DNA of 64,000 nt from Noviherbaspirillum_A sp047237965 (GCF_047237965.1 NZ_JBDFLX010000001.1:744001-808000); one strand, 5' to 3'. Shown: positions 50,264-59,601, numbered from the stretch's first letter. Notes: a model not told the origin generated them from the sequence alone. Program-made: numbers and translations.

Positions 50264-50914
50264 ATGGCCAAGAGCTTACAGGGCGATACCCAGCTGTTCG
50301 TTCCCGCTTACTGGGAAGACGCCAAGCAGGAACTGATGAAGCGCGACCGCATCATGCGTCGCATCATCCCGATGTTTGGCGACCTGCACCTGGTGGGTCG
50401 CGGCGACCCGTTCACCACGCTGGCGCGCTCCATCGTCGGCCAGCAGATTTCCGTGAAGGCGGCGGAAACCGTCTGGCAGCGGCTGCTGGCGGCGTGCCAG
50501 AAATGCACGCCTGTCCATGTGATCAAGGCCGGCCCGGAGCAGCTGGCCGCTTGCGGCCTGTCGCGGCGCAAGGCCGAGTACATCCTCGACCTCGCCGATC
50601 ACTTCAAGGCCAAGCGGGTGCATGTGGCAAAGTGGGAGGAGATGGACGACGAGGAAGTCATCGCCGAGCTGCTGCAGATTCGCGGCATCGGCCGCTGGAC
50701 CGCCGAGATGTTCTTGATCTTTAATCTGCTGCGCCCTAATATTCTGCCCCTTGACGATGTCGGCTTGCTGCGCGGCATCAGCATGAATTATTTCTCCGGC
50801 GAGCCCGTCTCGCGCAGCGATGCGCGCGAAGTCTCCGCCAACTGGGAGCCGTGGCGCACGGTCGCCACCTGGTACATGTGGCGTAGCCTCGAGCCAGTCC
50901 CGGTAGAATACTGA
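50264..50914 (+). CDS. DNA-3-methyladenine glycosylase II (AlkA-type)
   Basis: Base-excision repair glycosylase of 216 residues in the HhH-GPD superfamily. The helix-hairpin-helix LLQIRGIGRWTAEMFL is followed by the catalytic aspartate in LPLDDVGLLRG. The helical domain begins with SIVGQQISVKAAETVW. It is shorter than E. coli AlkA because it lacks the N-terminal TBP-like domain. ATG 50243 would overlap cysS; ATG 50264 lies just after the cysS stop and is preferred. Confidence 0.92.
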   Translation: MAKSLQGDTQLFVPAYWEDAKQELMKRDRIMRRIIPMFGDLHLVGRGDPFTTLARSIVGQQISVKAAETVWQRLLAACQKCTPVHVIKAGPEQLAACGLSRRKAEYILDLADHFKAKRVHVAKWEEMDDEEVIAELLQIRGIGRWTAEMFLIFNLLRPNILPLDDVGLLRGISMNYFSGEPVSRSDAREVSANWEPWRTVATWYMWRSLEPVPVEY

Positions 50915-50956
50915 CTTTTCCCGAATTTCCCGCCTGTCGAATCCCAAGGAGCCACG

Positions 50957-51931
50957 GTGAGCAAGGTAACTTTCCTCAATTTCGAGCAACCTATTGCAGA
51001 ACTCGATTCCAAGATCGAAGAACTGCGTTTCGTGCAGGATGATTCCGCGGTCGACATCTCCGAAGAGATCGAACGGCTCTCGCGCAAGAGCCAGCAGCTG
51101 ACCAAGGATATCTACGCCAAGCTCACGCCCTGGCAGGTGTCGCAGATCGCGCGCCATCCGCAGCGTCCGTACACCATGGACTACGTCAACGAGATCTTCA
51201 CCGACTTCCATGAGCTGCATGGCGACCGCAGCTATGCCGACGACCTGTCCATCGTCGGCGGCCTGGCCCGCTTCAATGGCCAGGCCTGCATGGTGATCGG
51301 TCATCAAAAGGGCCGTGACACCAAGGAGCGCGCGATGCGCAACTTCGGCATGCCCAAGCCGGAAGGCTATCGCAAGGCAATGCGGCTGATGAAGCTGGCG
51401 GAGAAATTCAACCTGCCCATCTTCACCTTCGTCGACACGCCCGGCGCCTTTCCAGGCATTGATGCCGAAGAGCGCGGCCAGTCCGAGGCGATCGGCCACA
51501 ACCTGTACGTGATGGCCGAACTGAAGGTGCCGCTGATTGCCACCATCATCGGCGAAGGCGGCTCCGGCGGCGCGCTGGCGATTGCCGTGGGCGATGCCGT
51601 CCTGATGCTGCAATATGCAACCTATTCGGTGATCTCGCCGGAAGGCTGCGCCTCCATCCTCTGGAAAACCGCGGAGCGCGCGTCGGATGCGGCCGAGGCA
51701 CTGGGCCTGACCGCGCATCGCCTGAAGGCCATCAACCTGATCGACAAGATCGTCACCGAGCCACTGGGCGGCGCGCACCGCGACCCGAAGCAGATGGCCT
51801 CGATGTTGAAGCGCGCGCTGGCGGACAGCCTGCGGCAGTTCCAGGGCATGCCGGTGCGCGACCTGCTGGCCGCGCGGCATGAAAAGCTGATGAGCTATGG
51901 CAAATTCAAGGAAATCTCGCAGCCTGAATAG
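50957..51931 (+). CDS. accA: Acetyl-CoA carboxylase carboxyltransferase subunit alpha
   Basis: Carboxyltransferase alpha subunit, 324 residues; with AccD it transfers carboxyl from biotin to acetyl-CoA for fatty-acid synthesis. It begins at a GTG with AAGGAG six bases before. GRQ-type segments HKGRDTKERAMRNFGMPKPE and GEGGSGGALAIAVGD are characteristic. Its last 35 bp overlap the start of tilS in another frame, so the two are probably translationally coupled. Confidence 0.97.
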   Translation: MSKVTFLNFEQPIAELDSKIEELRFVQDDSAVDISEEIERLSRKSQQLTKDIYAKLTPWQVSQIARHPQRPYTMDYVNEIFTDFHELHGDRSYADDLSIVGGLARFNGQACMVIGHQKGRDTKERAMRNFGMPKPEGYRKAMRLMKLAEKFNLPIFTFVDTPGAFPGIDAEERGQSEAIGHNLYVMAELKVPLIATIIGEGGSGGALAIAVGDAVLMLQYATYSVISPEGCASILWKTAERASDAAEALGLTAHRLKAINLIDKIVTEPLGGAHRDPKQMASMLKRALADSLRQFQGMPVRDLLAARHEKLMSYGKFKEISQPE

Positions 51932-53303
51932 GGAAGGCGGCGTCGCCGCTGCGTATGAACGCGCGCTGGGAGCGATCCTGGCGCGCGTTGCCGTTTCCGG
52001 GCCGGCGCTGCGCATCGGCATCGCCTTCAGCGGCGGCCTGGACTCGTCGGTGCTGCTGCACCTGGCAAGCCGTCATGCAGAAGTGCACAACCTTGCACTG
52101 ACGGCGTTTCATATCCATCACGGCCTGAGCCCGAATGCCGATGCCTGGATGGCGCATTGCGCGCGCGAGGCTACGGCCTGCGGCGTGCCCATGCTGTCGC
52201 GCAATGTCCGCCTGGGCGATGGCGGCGGCCGGGGCGTGGAGGAAGCGGCGCGGATTGCCCGCTACCGGGCCTTGGGCGAGCTATGCCGCGAAACGGGCTG
52301 CAGCCTGCTGCTGACCGCGCATCACCAGGACGACCAGGCCGAAACCGTGCTGCTGCAACTGCTGCGCGGCGCCGGTTTGCCGGGCCTGTCTGGCATGGCG
52401 CCGTTTCAGCCCGGCCATGACCTGCTGGGCGACGGCGTGGCGCTCGGCCGGCCGCTGCTGGGACTGCGCCGCGCTGAACTGGAAGCGTTCGGCAGCCAGG
52501 CAGGGCTGAGCCACGTCACCGATGAATCCAACGCCGACGCGCGCTATCGTCGCAACGCGCTGCGCCAGGATGTGGCGCCGGTGCTGGAGCGGCATTTTCC
52601 GGGCTTTGCGCCGCTGGTGGCGCGCAGCGCCGGCCATGTGCAGAGCGCCCAGGCGCTGTTGCAGGAGCTGGCCGAAATCGACCTTGCCGCCTGCCGGGCC
52701 GCCGACTGGAGCGCGCCGCTGTATGTGCCGGCGCTGCAGACGCTTTCCGCTCAGCGCGCCGACAACCTGCTGAGGCACTGGCTGTACCGCAACCGGGTGC
52801 AGTTGCCAAGCGCGTCGCGCCTGGAGGAAATCCGCAGCCAGATGCTGGGCGCGGCGGGCGATATGCATCCCTTCTTCGACTTCGGGCCGATGACGCTGCG
52901 CCGCATCGGCAGCAGGCTGGAACTGCATCCCCGGCTCGGCACGCCGCCGGAGGCGCCGATAACTCTGCGCTGGGAGGGCGAAGCCGAACTGCCTGTGCCC
53001 GCCTGGCGCGGCAGGCTGGTGCTGGAGCCCACCGACGGGCTGGGGATCAGCCAGGAAGAGTTGCGGCGCCATCCGCTGATACTGCATCCACGCGCTGGGC
53101 AGGAACGGCTGAAGGTGGCGGCGAACCGGCCGTCGCGCAGCCTCAAGGCGCTGTACCAGGAGGCGGAGGTCGCGCCGTGGCGCCGGCTCTGGTCGCCGCT
53201 GCTGTACCTGAACGGCGAGCTGGTGTTCGTTGCCGGCCTGGGCATGGACGTGCGGCATGCCGCGATGGGCGATGCCGTGCTGCTGCGCTGGGAATCCGAT
53301 TGA
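51897..53303 (+). CDS. tilS: tRNA(Ile)-lysidine synthase TilS
   Basis: Modifies the wobble cytidine of tRNA-Ile(CAU) to lysidine, allowing AUA decoding. The 468-residue protein has the PP-loop GIAFSGGLDSSVLL near residue 44 and the HHQDDQAETVLLQLLRG motif, then the TilS substrate-binding and C-terminal domains. The ATG at 51897 lies inside accA; no later start would preserve the N-terminal helix. The accA-tilS order is common in betaproteobacteria. Confidence 0.94.
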   Translation: MANSRKSRSLNREGGVAAAYERALGAILARVAVSGPALRIGIAFSGGLDSSVLLHLASRHAEVHNLALTAFHIHHGLSPNADAWMAHCAREATACGVPMLSRNVRLGDGGGRGVEEAARIARYRALGELCRETGCSLLLTAHHQDDQAETVLLQLLRGAGLPGLSGMAPFQPGHDLLGDGVALGRPLLGLRRAELEAFGSQAGLSHVTDESNADARYRRNALRQDVAPVLERHFPGFAPLVARSAGHVQSAQALLQELAEIDLAACRAADWSAPLYVPALQTLSAQRADNLLRHWLYRNRVQLPSASRLEEIRSQMLGAAGDMHPFFDFGPMTLRRIGSRLELHPRLGTPPEAPITLRWEGEAELPVPAWRGRLVLEPTDGLGISQEELRRHPLILHPRAGQERLKVAANRPSRSLKALYQEAEVAPWRRLWSPLLYLNGELVFVAGLGMDVRHAAMGDAVLLRWESD

Positions 53304-53375
53304 TCTGATCCTGGCAGGGCTGCTGGCGGCAGCGCGCCGGCTCGCGCCGCTCGCCCGAGCCCGGCTTGCAACTTC

Positions 53376-53404
53376 TTGTCAGTCTGTGTTACGGCCTGTA
53401 AAAT
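53376..53404 (+). promoter_or_regulatory. Promoter of lysC
   Basis: TTGTCA (53376-53381) and TAAAAT (53399-53404) have a 17-bp spacer and lie about 35 bp before the lysC start. Confidence 0.65.
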
Positions 53405-53437
53405 CGTGCGTTTGTTTTTCCACTCATCACACTTCCC

Positions 53438-54688
53438 ATGGCTTTAATCGTACATAAATACGGCGGCACTTCGATGGGCTCGACCGAGCGCATCAAGAAT
53501 GTCGCCCGGCGCGTCGCCAAGTGGCATGACGCCGGACATCAGATCGTTGTGGTGCCGTCGGCCATGTCGGGAGAAACCAACCGCCTGCTCGGCCTGGCCA
53601 AGGAAGTGATGGCCCAGCCCGATCCGCGCGAACTGGACATGCTGGCCTCCACCGGCGAGCAGGTCTCGGTGGCGCTGCTGGCGATGGCGCTGCAGTCCAT
53701 CGGCAAGGACGCGGTGTCCTATGCCGGCTGGCAGGTGCCGGTCAGGACCGATTCGGCCTTTACCAAGGCGCGCATCCAGTCGATCGACGACGCCCGCGTA
53801 AAGCGCGACCTCGACGCCGGCCGCATCGTGATCATCACCGGTTTCCAGGGCGTGGACGACAACGGCAACATCACCACTCTCGGCCGCGGCGGCTCCGACA
53901 CCTCGGCGGTGGCGGTGGCGGCAGCGCTGAAGGCGGCCGAATGCCTGATCTACACCGACGTCGACGGCGTCTACACCACCGACCCGCGCGTGGTCAGCGA
54001 CGCCCGCCGCCTGCGCACCGTGACCTTCGAAGAGATGCTGGAAATGGCGTCGCTCGGTTCCAAGGTGCTGCAGATCCGCTCGGTGGAATTCGCCGGCAAC
54101 TACCGCATGCCGACCAGGGTGCTGTCGTCATTGACCGACCCGATGATCCCGCTGGAAGAGGAAGCGCGTTCCGGCACCCTGATTTCGTTTGAGGAAGATA
54201 CACACATGGAACAAGCCACCATCACCGGCATCGCATTCAACCGCGACGAAGCCAAGATCACCGTCATGCAGGTGCCCGATCGTCCCGGCATCGCTTACCA
54301 GATCCTCGGCCCGATCGCCGACGCCAACATCGATGTCGACATGATCGTGCAGAACCAGGGCGTGGACGGCAGGACCGACTTCACCTTCACCGTGCCGCGC
54401 GGCGAGTACAACCGCGCAATGGACGTGCTCAACACCAGCGTGAAAGCGCACATCGGCTCGGGCAACATCGTCGGCGACACCAAGGTATCGAAAGTGTCCG
54501 TGGTGGGCGTGGGCATGCGCAGCCATGTGGGCGTGGCCTCGCAGATGTTCCGCACGCTGTCGGAAGAGGGCATCAACATGCAGCTGATCTCTACTTCCGA
54601 AATCAAGATTTCTGTGCTGATCGACGAGAAATACATGGAGCTGGCGGTGCGCGTGCTGCACAAGGCGTTCGAGCTGGAAAAAGCCTGA
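53438..54688 (+). CDS. lysC: Aspartate kinase LysC
   Basis: First enzyme of the lysine, methionine and threonine branch: phosphorylates aspartate. The 416-residue protein has VHKYGGTSMGS at its N-terminus, the GRGGSDTSAVA nucleotide site, and two C-terminal ACT domains (MQVPDRPGIAYQILGPIADA and VVGVGMRSHVGVASQMF) expected to bind lysine and threonine. Transcribed from its own promoter, apart from tilS. Confidence 0.96.
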   Translation: MALIVHKYGGTSMGSTERIKNVARRVAKWHDAGHQIVVVPSAMSGETNRLLGLAKEVMAQPDPRELDMLASTGEQVSVALLAMALQSIGKDAVSYAGWQVPVRTDSAFTKARIQSIDDARVKRDLDAGRIVIITGFQGVDDNGNITTLGRGGSDTSAVAVAAALKAAECLIYTDVDGVYTTDPRVVSDARRLRTVTFEEMLEMASLGSKVLQIRSVEFAGNYRMPTRVLSSLTDPMIPLEEEARSGTLISFEEDTHMEQATITGIAFNRDEAKITVMQVPDRPGIAYQILGPIADANIDVDMIVQNQGVDGRTDFTFTVPRGEYNRAMDVLNTSVKAHIGSGNIVGDTKVSKVSVVGVGMRSHVGVASQMFRTLSEEGINMQLISTSEIKISVLIDEKYMELAVRVLHKAFELEKA

Positions 54689-54705
54689 TTTAGCGCCGGT
54701 TGCCA

Positions 54706-54734
54706 TTGACCAAGTCCCCTTCAGAAGTTATGAT
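54706..54734 (+). promoter_or_regulatory. Promoter of tRNA-Ser
   Basis: TTGACC (54706-54711) and TATGAT (54729-54734) are separated by 17 bp, about 40 bp before the tRNA. Confidence 0.7.
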
Positions 54735-54775
54735 GCGGGACTTCGTTGGACGGACATGCAATACCGTCAACGTGT

Positions 54776-54869
54776 GGAGACGTGGCCGAGTGGTCGAAGG
54801 CACTTCCCTGCTAAGGAAGCATACGGGCTTAAACCTGTATCGAGGGTTCGAATCCCTCCGTCTCCGCCA
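54776..54869 (+). tRNA. tRNA-Ser (anticodon GCU)
   Basis: A 94-base class II tRNA with encoded CCA. Acceptor GGAGACG pairs with CGTCTCC, the anticodon stem CTTCC/GGAAG holds CTGCTAA with anticodon GCU (AGC/AGU codons), and a long variable arm (ATACGGGCTTAAACCTGTAT) precedes the T arm GGGTTCGAATCCC. Followed by an intrinsic terminator. Confidence 0.97.
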
Positions 54870-54880
54870 AAGCAATCACT

Positions 54881-54914
54881 GAAAACAGCCGCTTCCGAGT
54901 GGCTGTTTTCTTTT
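54881..54914 (+). terminator. Intrinsic terminator after tRNA-Ser
   Basis: A perfect 10-bp stem (54881-54890 with 54901-54910), a 10-base loop and a TTTT run. Confidence 0.8.
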
Positions 54915-55134
54915 CCGGGTGCGCCTCAGTATCACAACCCGATGCAAGACCTTGGCTGCGCGTGAAACGGGGCAAAGGTGTGCTTGTAGTGGGCGATATG
55001 GTTGCAAGCTCCGAGAGATTACGTCAATCCACCTTGCTCCCATTGCCAGGAGAGTGCAGCGTTGCCGGCTTGTTTGCCGGTGATCCTTGGGCGACGCGAT
55101 CTCATTCAATCCTTCCTCAGAAGACGAATCATTT

Positions 55135-55539
55135 ATGGCCGAGCTGGCAAGGCTGACCTTCCCCGATCTGGTTTCCCTGGCGATTGCATCGTCCAACGTC
55201 AGCGCCGCATGCGCCTGTTCGTCCCACACCCTGCGCAGTTGGCAAAGCGTTCCGCTGGCGCTGGCCGACACGGATTTCAGGGACGTGGGCACGCTTCTGG
55301 AAGACCCCTATGTCGAGCCGACATTCGTGGAATATCATCCGGCCGGGACACGCTATGGATCGCCGGATGCGCCCATTGCGCCGCGCTATTTTCCCTGCAA
55401 CCGCGCCAACGTATCGGCATGCGTGCGCTGCGGCCGGACGTTCCTCCGCTATGTGGAAGCGGGCGGCTACTTCGTCGACCGCAGGATACGCGCGCTGTCG
55501 CCGGATCTGCTGGTTGACGCGCCGCTTCCCGAGGCGTAG
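55135..55539 (+). CDS. Conserved hypothetical protein
   Basis: A 134-residue cytoplasmic protein with no signal peptide or membrane helix. The C-terminal half (IAPRYFPCNRANVSACVRCG followed by RTFLRYVEAGGYFVDRRIRA) carries a CxxC-type pair and a pattern I recall from uncharacterised Burkholderiales proteins. Function is unknown; metal binding is possible from the cysteines. A longer form starting at TTG 55087 is open but lacks support. It is convergent with the LysR gene. Confidence 0.7.
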   Translation: MAELARLTFPDLVSLAIASSNVSAACACSSHTLRSWQSVPLALADTDFRDVGTLLEDPYVEPTFVEYHPAGTRYGSPDAPIAPRYFPCNRANVSACVRCGRTFLRYVEAGGYFVDRRIRALSPDLLVDAPLPEA

Positions 55540-55576
55540 ATCAACGTCGCGGCCTCAGGCAGAAAATGCCTGGTTT

Positions 55577-56497
55577 CTACACCCGCTCCGGCTGGATGCC
55601 ATCCCGTTGCGCAACCAGTTCCCTTGCGATATCGAAGAACGCCCGCGGAATGGCGCCGGATTCCGATGCGCGGCTTGCCAGCGCCAGCTGGGTGATCACG
55701 CTGGGCGTATCGAAGGGCCGGAACAGCACGCCCTTGATGCCCAGGCTCTGGAACAGGTCGGGCAGGATGGAAATGCCGCAGCGGGCCGCTACCAGGCCCG
55801 TGATCGTGGCCACCTCGCGTGCTTCCATCGTGACCTTGGGCGTAAAGCCCGCCTCGGCGCAGAGCCGATAGATCTCCAGGTTCAGCGTCGTGCCCTCATC
55901 CCGCGGAAACATCACGAAGTCCTCATTCCTGAGGTCATCGATCGACAAATGCGCGATATCCGCCAGCCGGTGATTGTCAGGCATCAGCACTGACAGCTGA
56001 TGGTTCTGGAGGGTCGTCATCGCGATCTGGGTCGGAATATCGGTATTTATCGGCCGGATGAATGCCAGGTCCAGCGAGTGGTCCTCGAGGGCGGCCAGCT
56101 GCCGCATGGTCGACATTTCCTGCATCACCAGCTTCACGTTCGGGTACCGGGTGCGGTAGGTGTTGATGATCTTCGGAAAAATCGGCGTGAAGGCGGTGGA
56201 CTTGATGAAGCCGATCTTCAACTGGCCGATCTCGCCCTTTTCAACCCGACGCGCCGTCTCCGCCGCGCCGGCCGCCAAGGCCAATACGCGGTAAGCGTCC
56301 TCCAGGAAGATCCGCCCGGCTTCGGTCAGCCGTATCGTGCGGCGCGAGCGGTCGAAAAGCACGGCGCCGATTTCCTCTTCCAGCGCCTGCACCTGCTGGC
56401 TCAGCGGCGGCTGTCCGATGTGCAGGCGGTCCGCGGCGCGCGTAAAGGAAAGCTCCTCGGCGACGGCGACGAAATACCGCAGGTGACGTAACTCCAT
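55577..56497 (-). CDS. LysR-family transcriptional regulator
   Basis: A 306-residue regulator with an N-terminal winged helix (MELRHLRYFVAVAEELSFTR and RLHIGQPPLSQQVQALEEEIG) and a ligand-binding domain of the CatM/CbbR branch. This branch usually activates a divergent catabolic operon in response to a pathway intermediate. It is divergent from the RraA-type aldolase gene, and the 108-bp gap holds three ATCTGT half-sites. It is therefore the likely regulator of the hydroxy-acid cluster. Confidence 0.92.
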   Translation of the reverse strand: MELRHLRYFVAVAEELSFTRAADRLHIGQPPLSQQVQALEEEIGAVLFDRSRRTIRLTEAGRIFLEDAYRVLALAAGAAETARRVEKGEIGQLKIGFIKSTAFTPIFPKIINTYRTRYPNVKLVMQEMSTMRQLAALEDHSLDLAFIRPINTDIPTQIAMTTLQNHQLSVLMPDNHRLADIAHLSIDDLRNEDFVMFPRDEGTTLNLEIYRLCAEAGFTPKVTMEAREVATITGLVAARCGISILPDLFQSLGIKGVLFRPFDTPSVITQLALASRASESGAIPRAFFDIARELVAQRDGIQPERV

Positions 56498-56502
56498 ATC
56501 GT

Positions 56503-56573
56503 ATCTGTTTAAAGTATGGGTAAGCTACAAAACATATATTAGACAGATGACTTTTGCAAACCTATGATCTGTC
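56503..56573. promoter_or_regulatory. Candidate LysR operator region with three half-sites
   Basis: ATCTGT occurs at 56503-56508, its complement ACAGAT at 56543-56548, and ATCTGT again at 56567-56572. The first pair is part of a 15-bp inverted repeat matching at 12 positions; the second pair is a perfect 7-bp inverted repeat. Such an arrangement in a divergent LysR promoter suggests recognition and activation sites. Confidence 0.5.
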
Positions 56574-56605
56574 CATGGCAAATAAAACCACTCAAGGAGA
56601 CTGAA

Positions 56606-57283
56606 ATGCCAAACGTGGGTATGCGCATTAACGAAGCGATCGTTCGTCCCGACCCGGCCGTCATCGACGCCTTCAGGCATCTCCCGGTCGCCAATATCGG
56701 CGACAGCATCAACCGCACCTTCTGCATGCATCCGGCGATCAGGCCGTACAACGACAACCCGCTGGCCGGACCGGCCTTCACCGTCAAGGTCAGGCCCGGC
56801 GACAATCTGCTGCTGCACAAGGCGCTCGACCTGGCGGCGCCGGGCGACATCATCGTGGTTGACGGCCAAGGCGACATGTCCAACGCGCTGATCGGCGAAC
56901 TGATGGTGCTGTGGGCGATCAAGCGCGGGCTGGGCGGCATCATCATCGATGGCGCGATCCGCGATGTGAACCGCCTCAGGACCGTCAGCATTCCCGTCTA
57001 TGCAGCGGGCGTGACGCCGGCCGGGCCTTACAAGGAAGGCCCGGGCGAGATTAATTTTCCGGTGGTCTGCGGCGGCGTTGTGGTCCATCCCGGCGACATC
57101 ATCGTCGGCGACGCGGACGGCGTTGTGGTGATCAATCCGCGGGATGCCGGCAGCGTACTGGAAAAGGCGAGCGCGAAGTCGCGGGACGAGCAGCAAACGC
57201 TGGTCGACATCGAGAACGGCACATGGGGCCGTAGCTGGGTGGACGCGACGCTGGCCGCGAAAGGCTGCGACCTGGGGCGCTGA
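56606..57283 (+). CDS. RraA-family protein, probable 4-hydroxy-2-oxoacid aldolase
   Basis: A 225-residue member of the RraA/HMG-CHA aldolase family. The IIIDGAIRDVNRL segment holds the conserved Arg-Asp pair, and the GPGEINFPVVCGGVVVHPGD region is typical of the metabolic (not RNase-inhibitor) members. Known enzymes cleave 4-hydroxy-4-methyl-2-oxoglutarate or 4-carboxy-4-hydroxy-2-oxoadipate with a divalent metal, giving pyruvate. AAGGAG fixes the start at 56606. First gene of the hydroxy-acid cluster; the context supports a retro-aldol role. Confidence 0.87.
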   Translation: MPNVGMRINEAIVRPDPAVIDAFRHLPVANIGDSINRTFCMHPAIRPYNDNPLAGPAFTVKVRPGDNLLLHKALDLAAPGDIIVVDGQGDMSNALIGELMVLWAIKRGLGGIIIDGAIRDVNRLRTVSIPVYAAGVTPAGPYKEGPGEINFPVVCGGVVVHPGDIIVGDADGVVVINPRDAGSVLEKASAKSRDEQQTLVDIENGTWGRSWVDATLAAKGCDLGR

Positions 57284-57361
57284 TGCCAACGGGCCATCCA
57301 CCGCTTGCCTAACCAGAATTGCCGGCCTCGCCGGCACAGGGCCGCCATGAGGGAGACAAGG

Positions 57362-58570
57362 ATGTCGACACGCCGATTGCAGTCGGTGCTCTGTCTGGAC
57401 GACTTCGAAGCCGCCGCCAGACGGCACCTGCCGAGACCGCTGTTTGGTTACATCGCCGGAGCCGCGGAGACCAATGCGTCTCTGCGGTTGAATGCGCAAA
57501 GCTATGGCCGCTATGCATTTCTGCCCAAGGTGATGGTGGACGTATCCAAGCGCTCTCAAACCGTGACCCTGTTCGGCGAGACCTATGCTTCGCCGATCGG
57601 CATAGCGCCGATGGGATTGAGCGCATTGACGTCCTACCGCGGCGATATCGTGCTGGCGCAGGCGGCCGAGGAAGCACGGGTGCCGATGATCATGAGCGGC
57701 TCGTCGCTGATTCCGCTGGAGGAAGTGGCGCGGGTGTCAAAAGGTGCATGGTTCCAGGCCTATCTTCCGGGCCAGGTCGCGCAGATCAAGGCGCTGATTG
57801 AACGCGTTGCGCTTGCCGGCTTCACGACCCTGGTGATCACGGTCGACACGCCGGCCCAGGCCAACCGGGAGAACAATGTCCGCACCGGGTTTTCAACGCC
57901 GTTGCGCCCGAGCTTGCGTCTCGCATGGGATGGAATGTCGCGACCGTCCTGGCTGCTCGGCACGTTCGCCCGCACGCTGGTTCAACACGGCATGCCGCAC
58001 TTCGAGAACAACTATGCCACGCGCGGCGCGCCCATTTTGTCTGCCAATGTCGTCAGGGATTTCTCGGACCGCGGGCATTTCACCTGGGAGCACCTGAAGC
58101 TGATCCGCAGCCTGTGGCAGGGGCCGCTGGTGATCAAGGGCGTGCTTGGCAGCGCCGATGCGATGATGGCCTGCCGCATCGGCGTGGACGGCATCATCGT
58201 GTCGAACCACGGCGGTCGCCAGCTTGACGGCAGCGTCGCCCCCTTGCTTGTACTGCAGCAGATCGTCGAGGCGGCCGGGACGACGCCGGTGATGATCGAC
58301 AGCGGCGTGCGCCGTGGCTCGGATGTGCTGAAGGCGCTTGCGCTGGGCGCGCGCATGGCCTTCGTCGGCAGGCCTTTCGCCTATGCCGCCGCGGTGGCCG
58401 GCAAGGCCGGAGTCGCCCACGGCATCGCGCTGCTGAAGGAAGAAGTCTCCAGGAACATGGCCATGCTGGGAATTTGCGGCATCAATGAAATGACGATGGA
58501 GCGCCTTGTCGCATTCGACCGGCAGGCCGTTCCCTTCGAACACATCGCTACTGACGAAAGGGCAGCGTAA
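57362..58570 (+). CDS. FMN-dependent alpha-hydroxy-acid oxidase/dehydrogenase
   Basis: A 402-residue TIM-barrel flavoprotein of the LldD/glycolate oxidase/mandelate dehydrogenase family. Visible: IAPMGLSALTSYRGD, ITVDTPAQANRENNVR, and the catalytic SNHGGRQLDG with H283. It would oxidise an (S)-2-hydroxy acid to the 2-oxo acid. GGGAGA is upstream of the ATG. It lies 78 bp after the aldolase gene and its stop codon shares one base with the next start. Confidence 0.9.
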   Translation: MSTRRLQSVLCLDDFEAAARRHLPRPLFGYIAGAAETNASLRLNAQSYGRYAFLPKVMVDVSKRSQTVTLFGETYASPIGIAPMGLSALTSYRGDIVLAQAAEEARVPMIMSGSSLIPLEEVARVSKGAWFQAYLPGQVAQIKALIERVALAGFTTLVITVDTPAQANRENNVRTGFSTPLRPSLRLAWDGMSRPSWLLGTFARTLVQHGMPHFENNYATRGAPILSANVVRDFSDRGHFTWEHLKLIRSLWQGPLVIKGVLGSADAMMACRIGVDGIIVSNHGGRQLDGSVAPLLVLQQIVEAAGTTPVMIDSGVRRGSDVLKALALGARMAFVGRPFAYAAAVAGKAGVAHGIALLKEEVSRNMAMLGICGINEMTMERLVAFDRQAVPFEHIATDERAA

Positions 58571-59601
58571 TGACAGTCAAACTCAAGGTGGTGCGCTCGG
58601 GCACCTGGACCAATCCGGTTTTCGATGAACTGGTAGGCAGCCATGCCGGCGTCGATCTCGACGTGTTTTCCGTCAGCGGCGCCGATCAGGAAGCCTGGAG
58701 CAAGCTGGCGCAGGCGCAGGTGTATCACCTGATGGCGTCACGGGACGACTTGCCCGCGCAGTGGCATGTGACCGATGAACTGCTGCAGCGCTGCCCGAAC
58801 CTGCTGTGCGTTTCCTCGTCGGGCGCAGGCTACGACACCATCGATGTCGAGGCATGCACGAAGGCCGGCGTAGCCGTGGTGAACCAGGCCGGCGGCAATG
58901 CGATGTCCGTGGCGGAGCAAGCCTTCGGCCTGATGATCGCGGTCTCCAGGCGGCTGTGCGAACAGGACCGGCGGCTGCGCCGCGGCGAGCGCTTCAGCCG
59001 GGAAGAGGTGATGGGCCACGACATCGGCGGCAGGGTGCTCGGCCTGGTGGGCATGGGGCATATCGGCACGCGCATGGCCATCCTGGCCCATGCGTTCAAC
59101 ATGACGGTCCTGGCGACCGATCCCTATCTGACTGCGCAGGAAATAGAGCAGAGGGGCGCGACGCCGGTTGCCATGGATGAACTGCTGGCCCGCTGCGATA
59201 TCGTCTCGCTGCACTGCCCGCGCAACAAGGAGACGCTGGGCATGTTCGATGCCGCTGCCTTCCGGGCGATGAAGCAGGGCGCCCTGTTCATCACCACGGC
59301 GCGCGGCGGCATCCATGACGAAGCCGCACTGGCGCATGCGCTGCAGACAGGTCACCTGCGCGGCGCCGGGCTGGACGTATGGAGCGTCGAGCCGCCGCCT
59401 GCCGACCACCCCTTGCTTGCGATGGACAATGTGGTCGCTACCCACCACACCGCCGGTGTGTCGCATGAAGCGCGCTACAACATCGCCAAGATCGCCGCAG
59501 AGCAGATCGTCCTGCTGGCAGGGGGCAACAGGCCGCCTCGGCTCGTCAATCCGGAAGTCTGGCCTGTCTATGCGCAGCGTCTCAGGCAAGCGCTGCTGTA
59601 G
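58570..59601 (+). CDS. NAD-dependent D-2-hydroxyacid dehydrogenase
   Basis: A 343-residue D-isomer-specific dehydrogenase. The Rossmann motif is GLVGMGHIGTRMA, with the catalytic residues expected in TTARGGIHDE (Arg), DVWSVEPPPADHPL (Glu) and HHTAGVSHEAR (His). It interconverts a (R)-2-hydroxy acid and the 2-oxo acid with NAD(P). The start overlaps the stop of the FMN oxidase by one base, so co-translation is likely. Confidence 0.9.
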   Translation: MTVKLKVVRSGTWTNPVFDELVGSHAGVDLDVFSVSGADQEAWSKLAQAQVYHLMASRDDLPAQWHVTDELLQRCPNLLCVSSSGAGYDTIDVEACTKAGVAVVNQAGGNAMSVAEQAFGLMIAVSRRLCEQDRRLRRGERFSREEVMGHDIGGRVLGLVGMGHIGTRMAILAHAFNMTVLATDPYLTAQEIEQRGATPVAMDELLARCDIVSLHCPRNKETLGMFDAAAFRAMKQGALFITTARGGIHDEAALAHALQTGHLRGAGLDVWSVEPPPADHPLLAMDNVVATHHTAGVSHEARYNIAKIAAEQIVLLAGGNRPPRLVNPEVWPVYAQRLRQALL

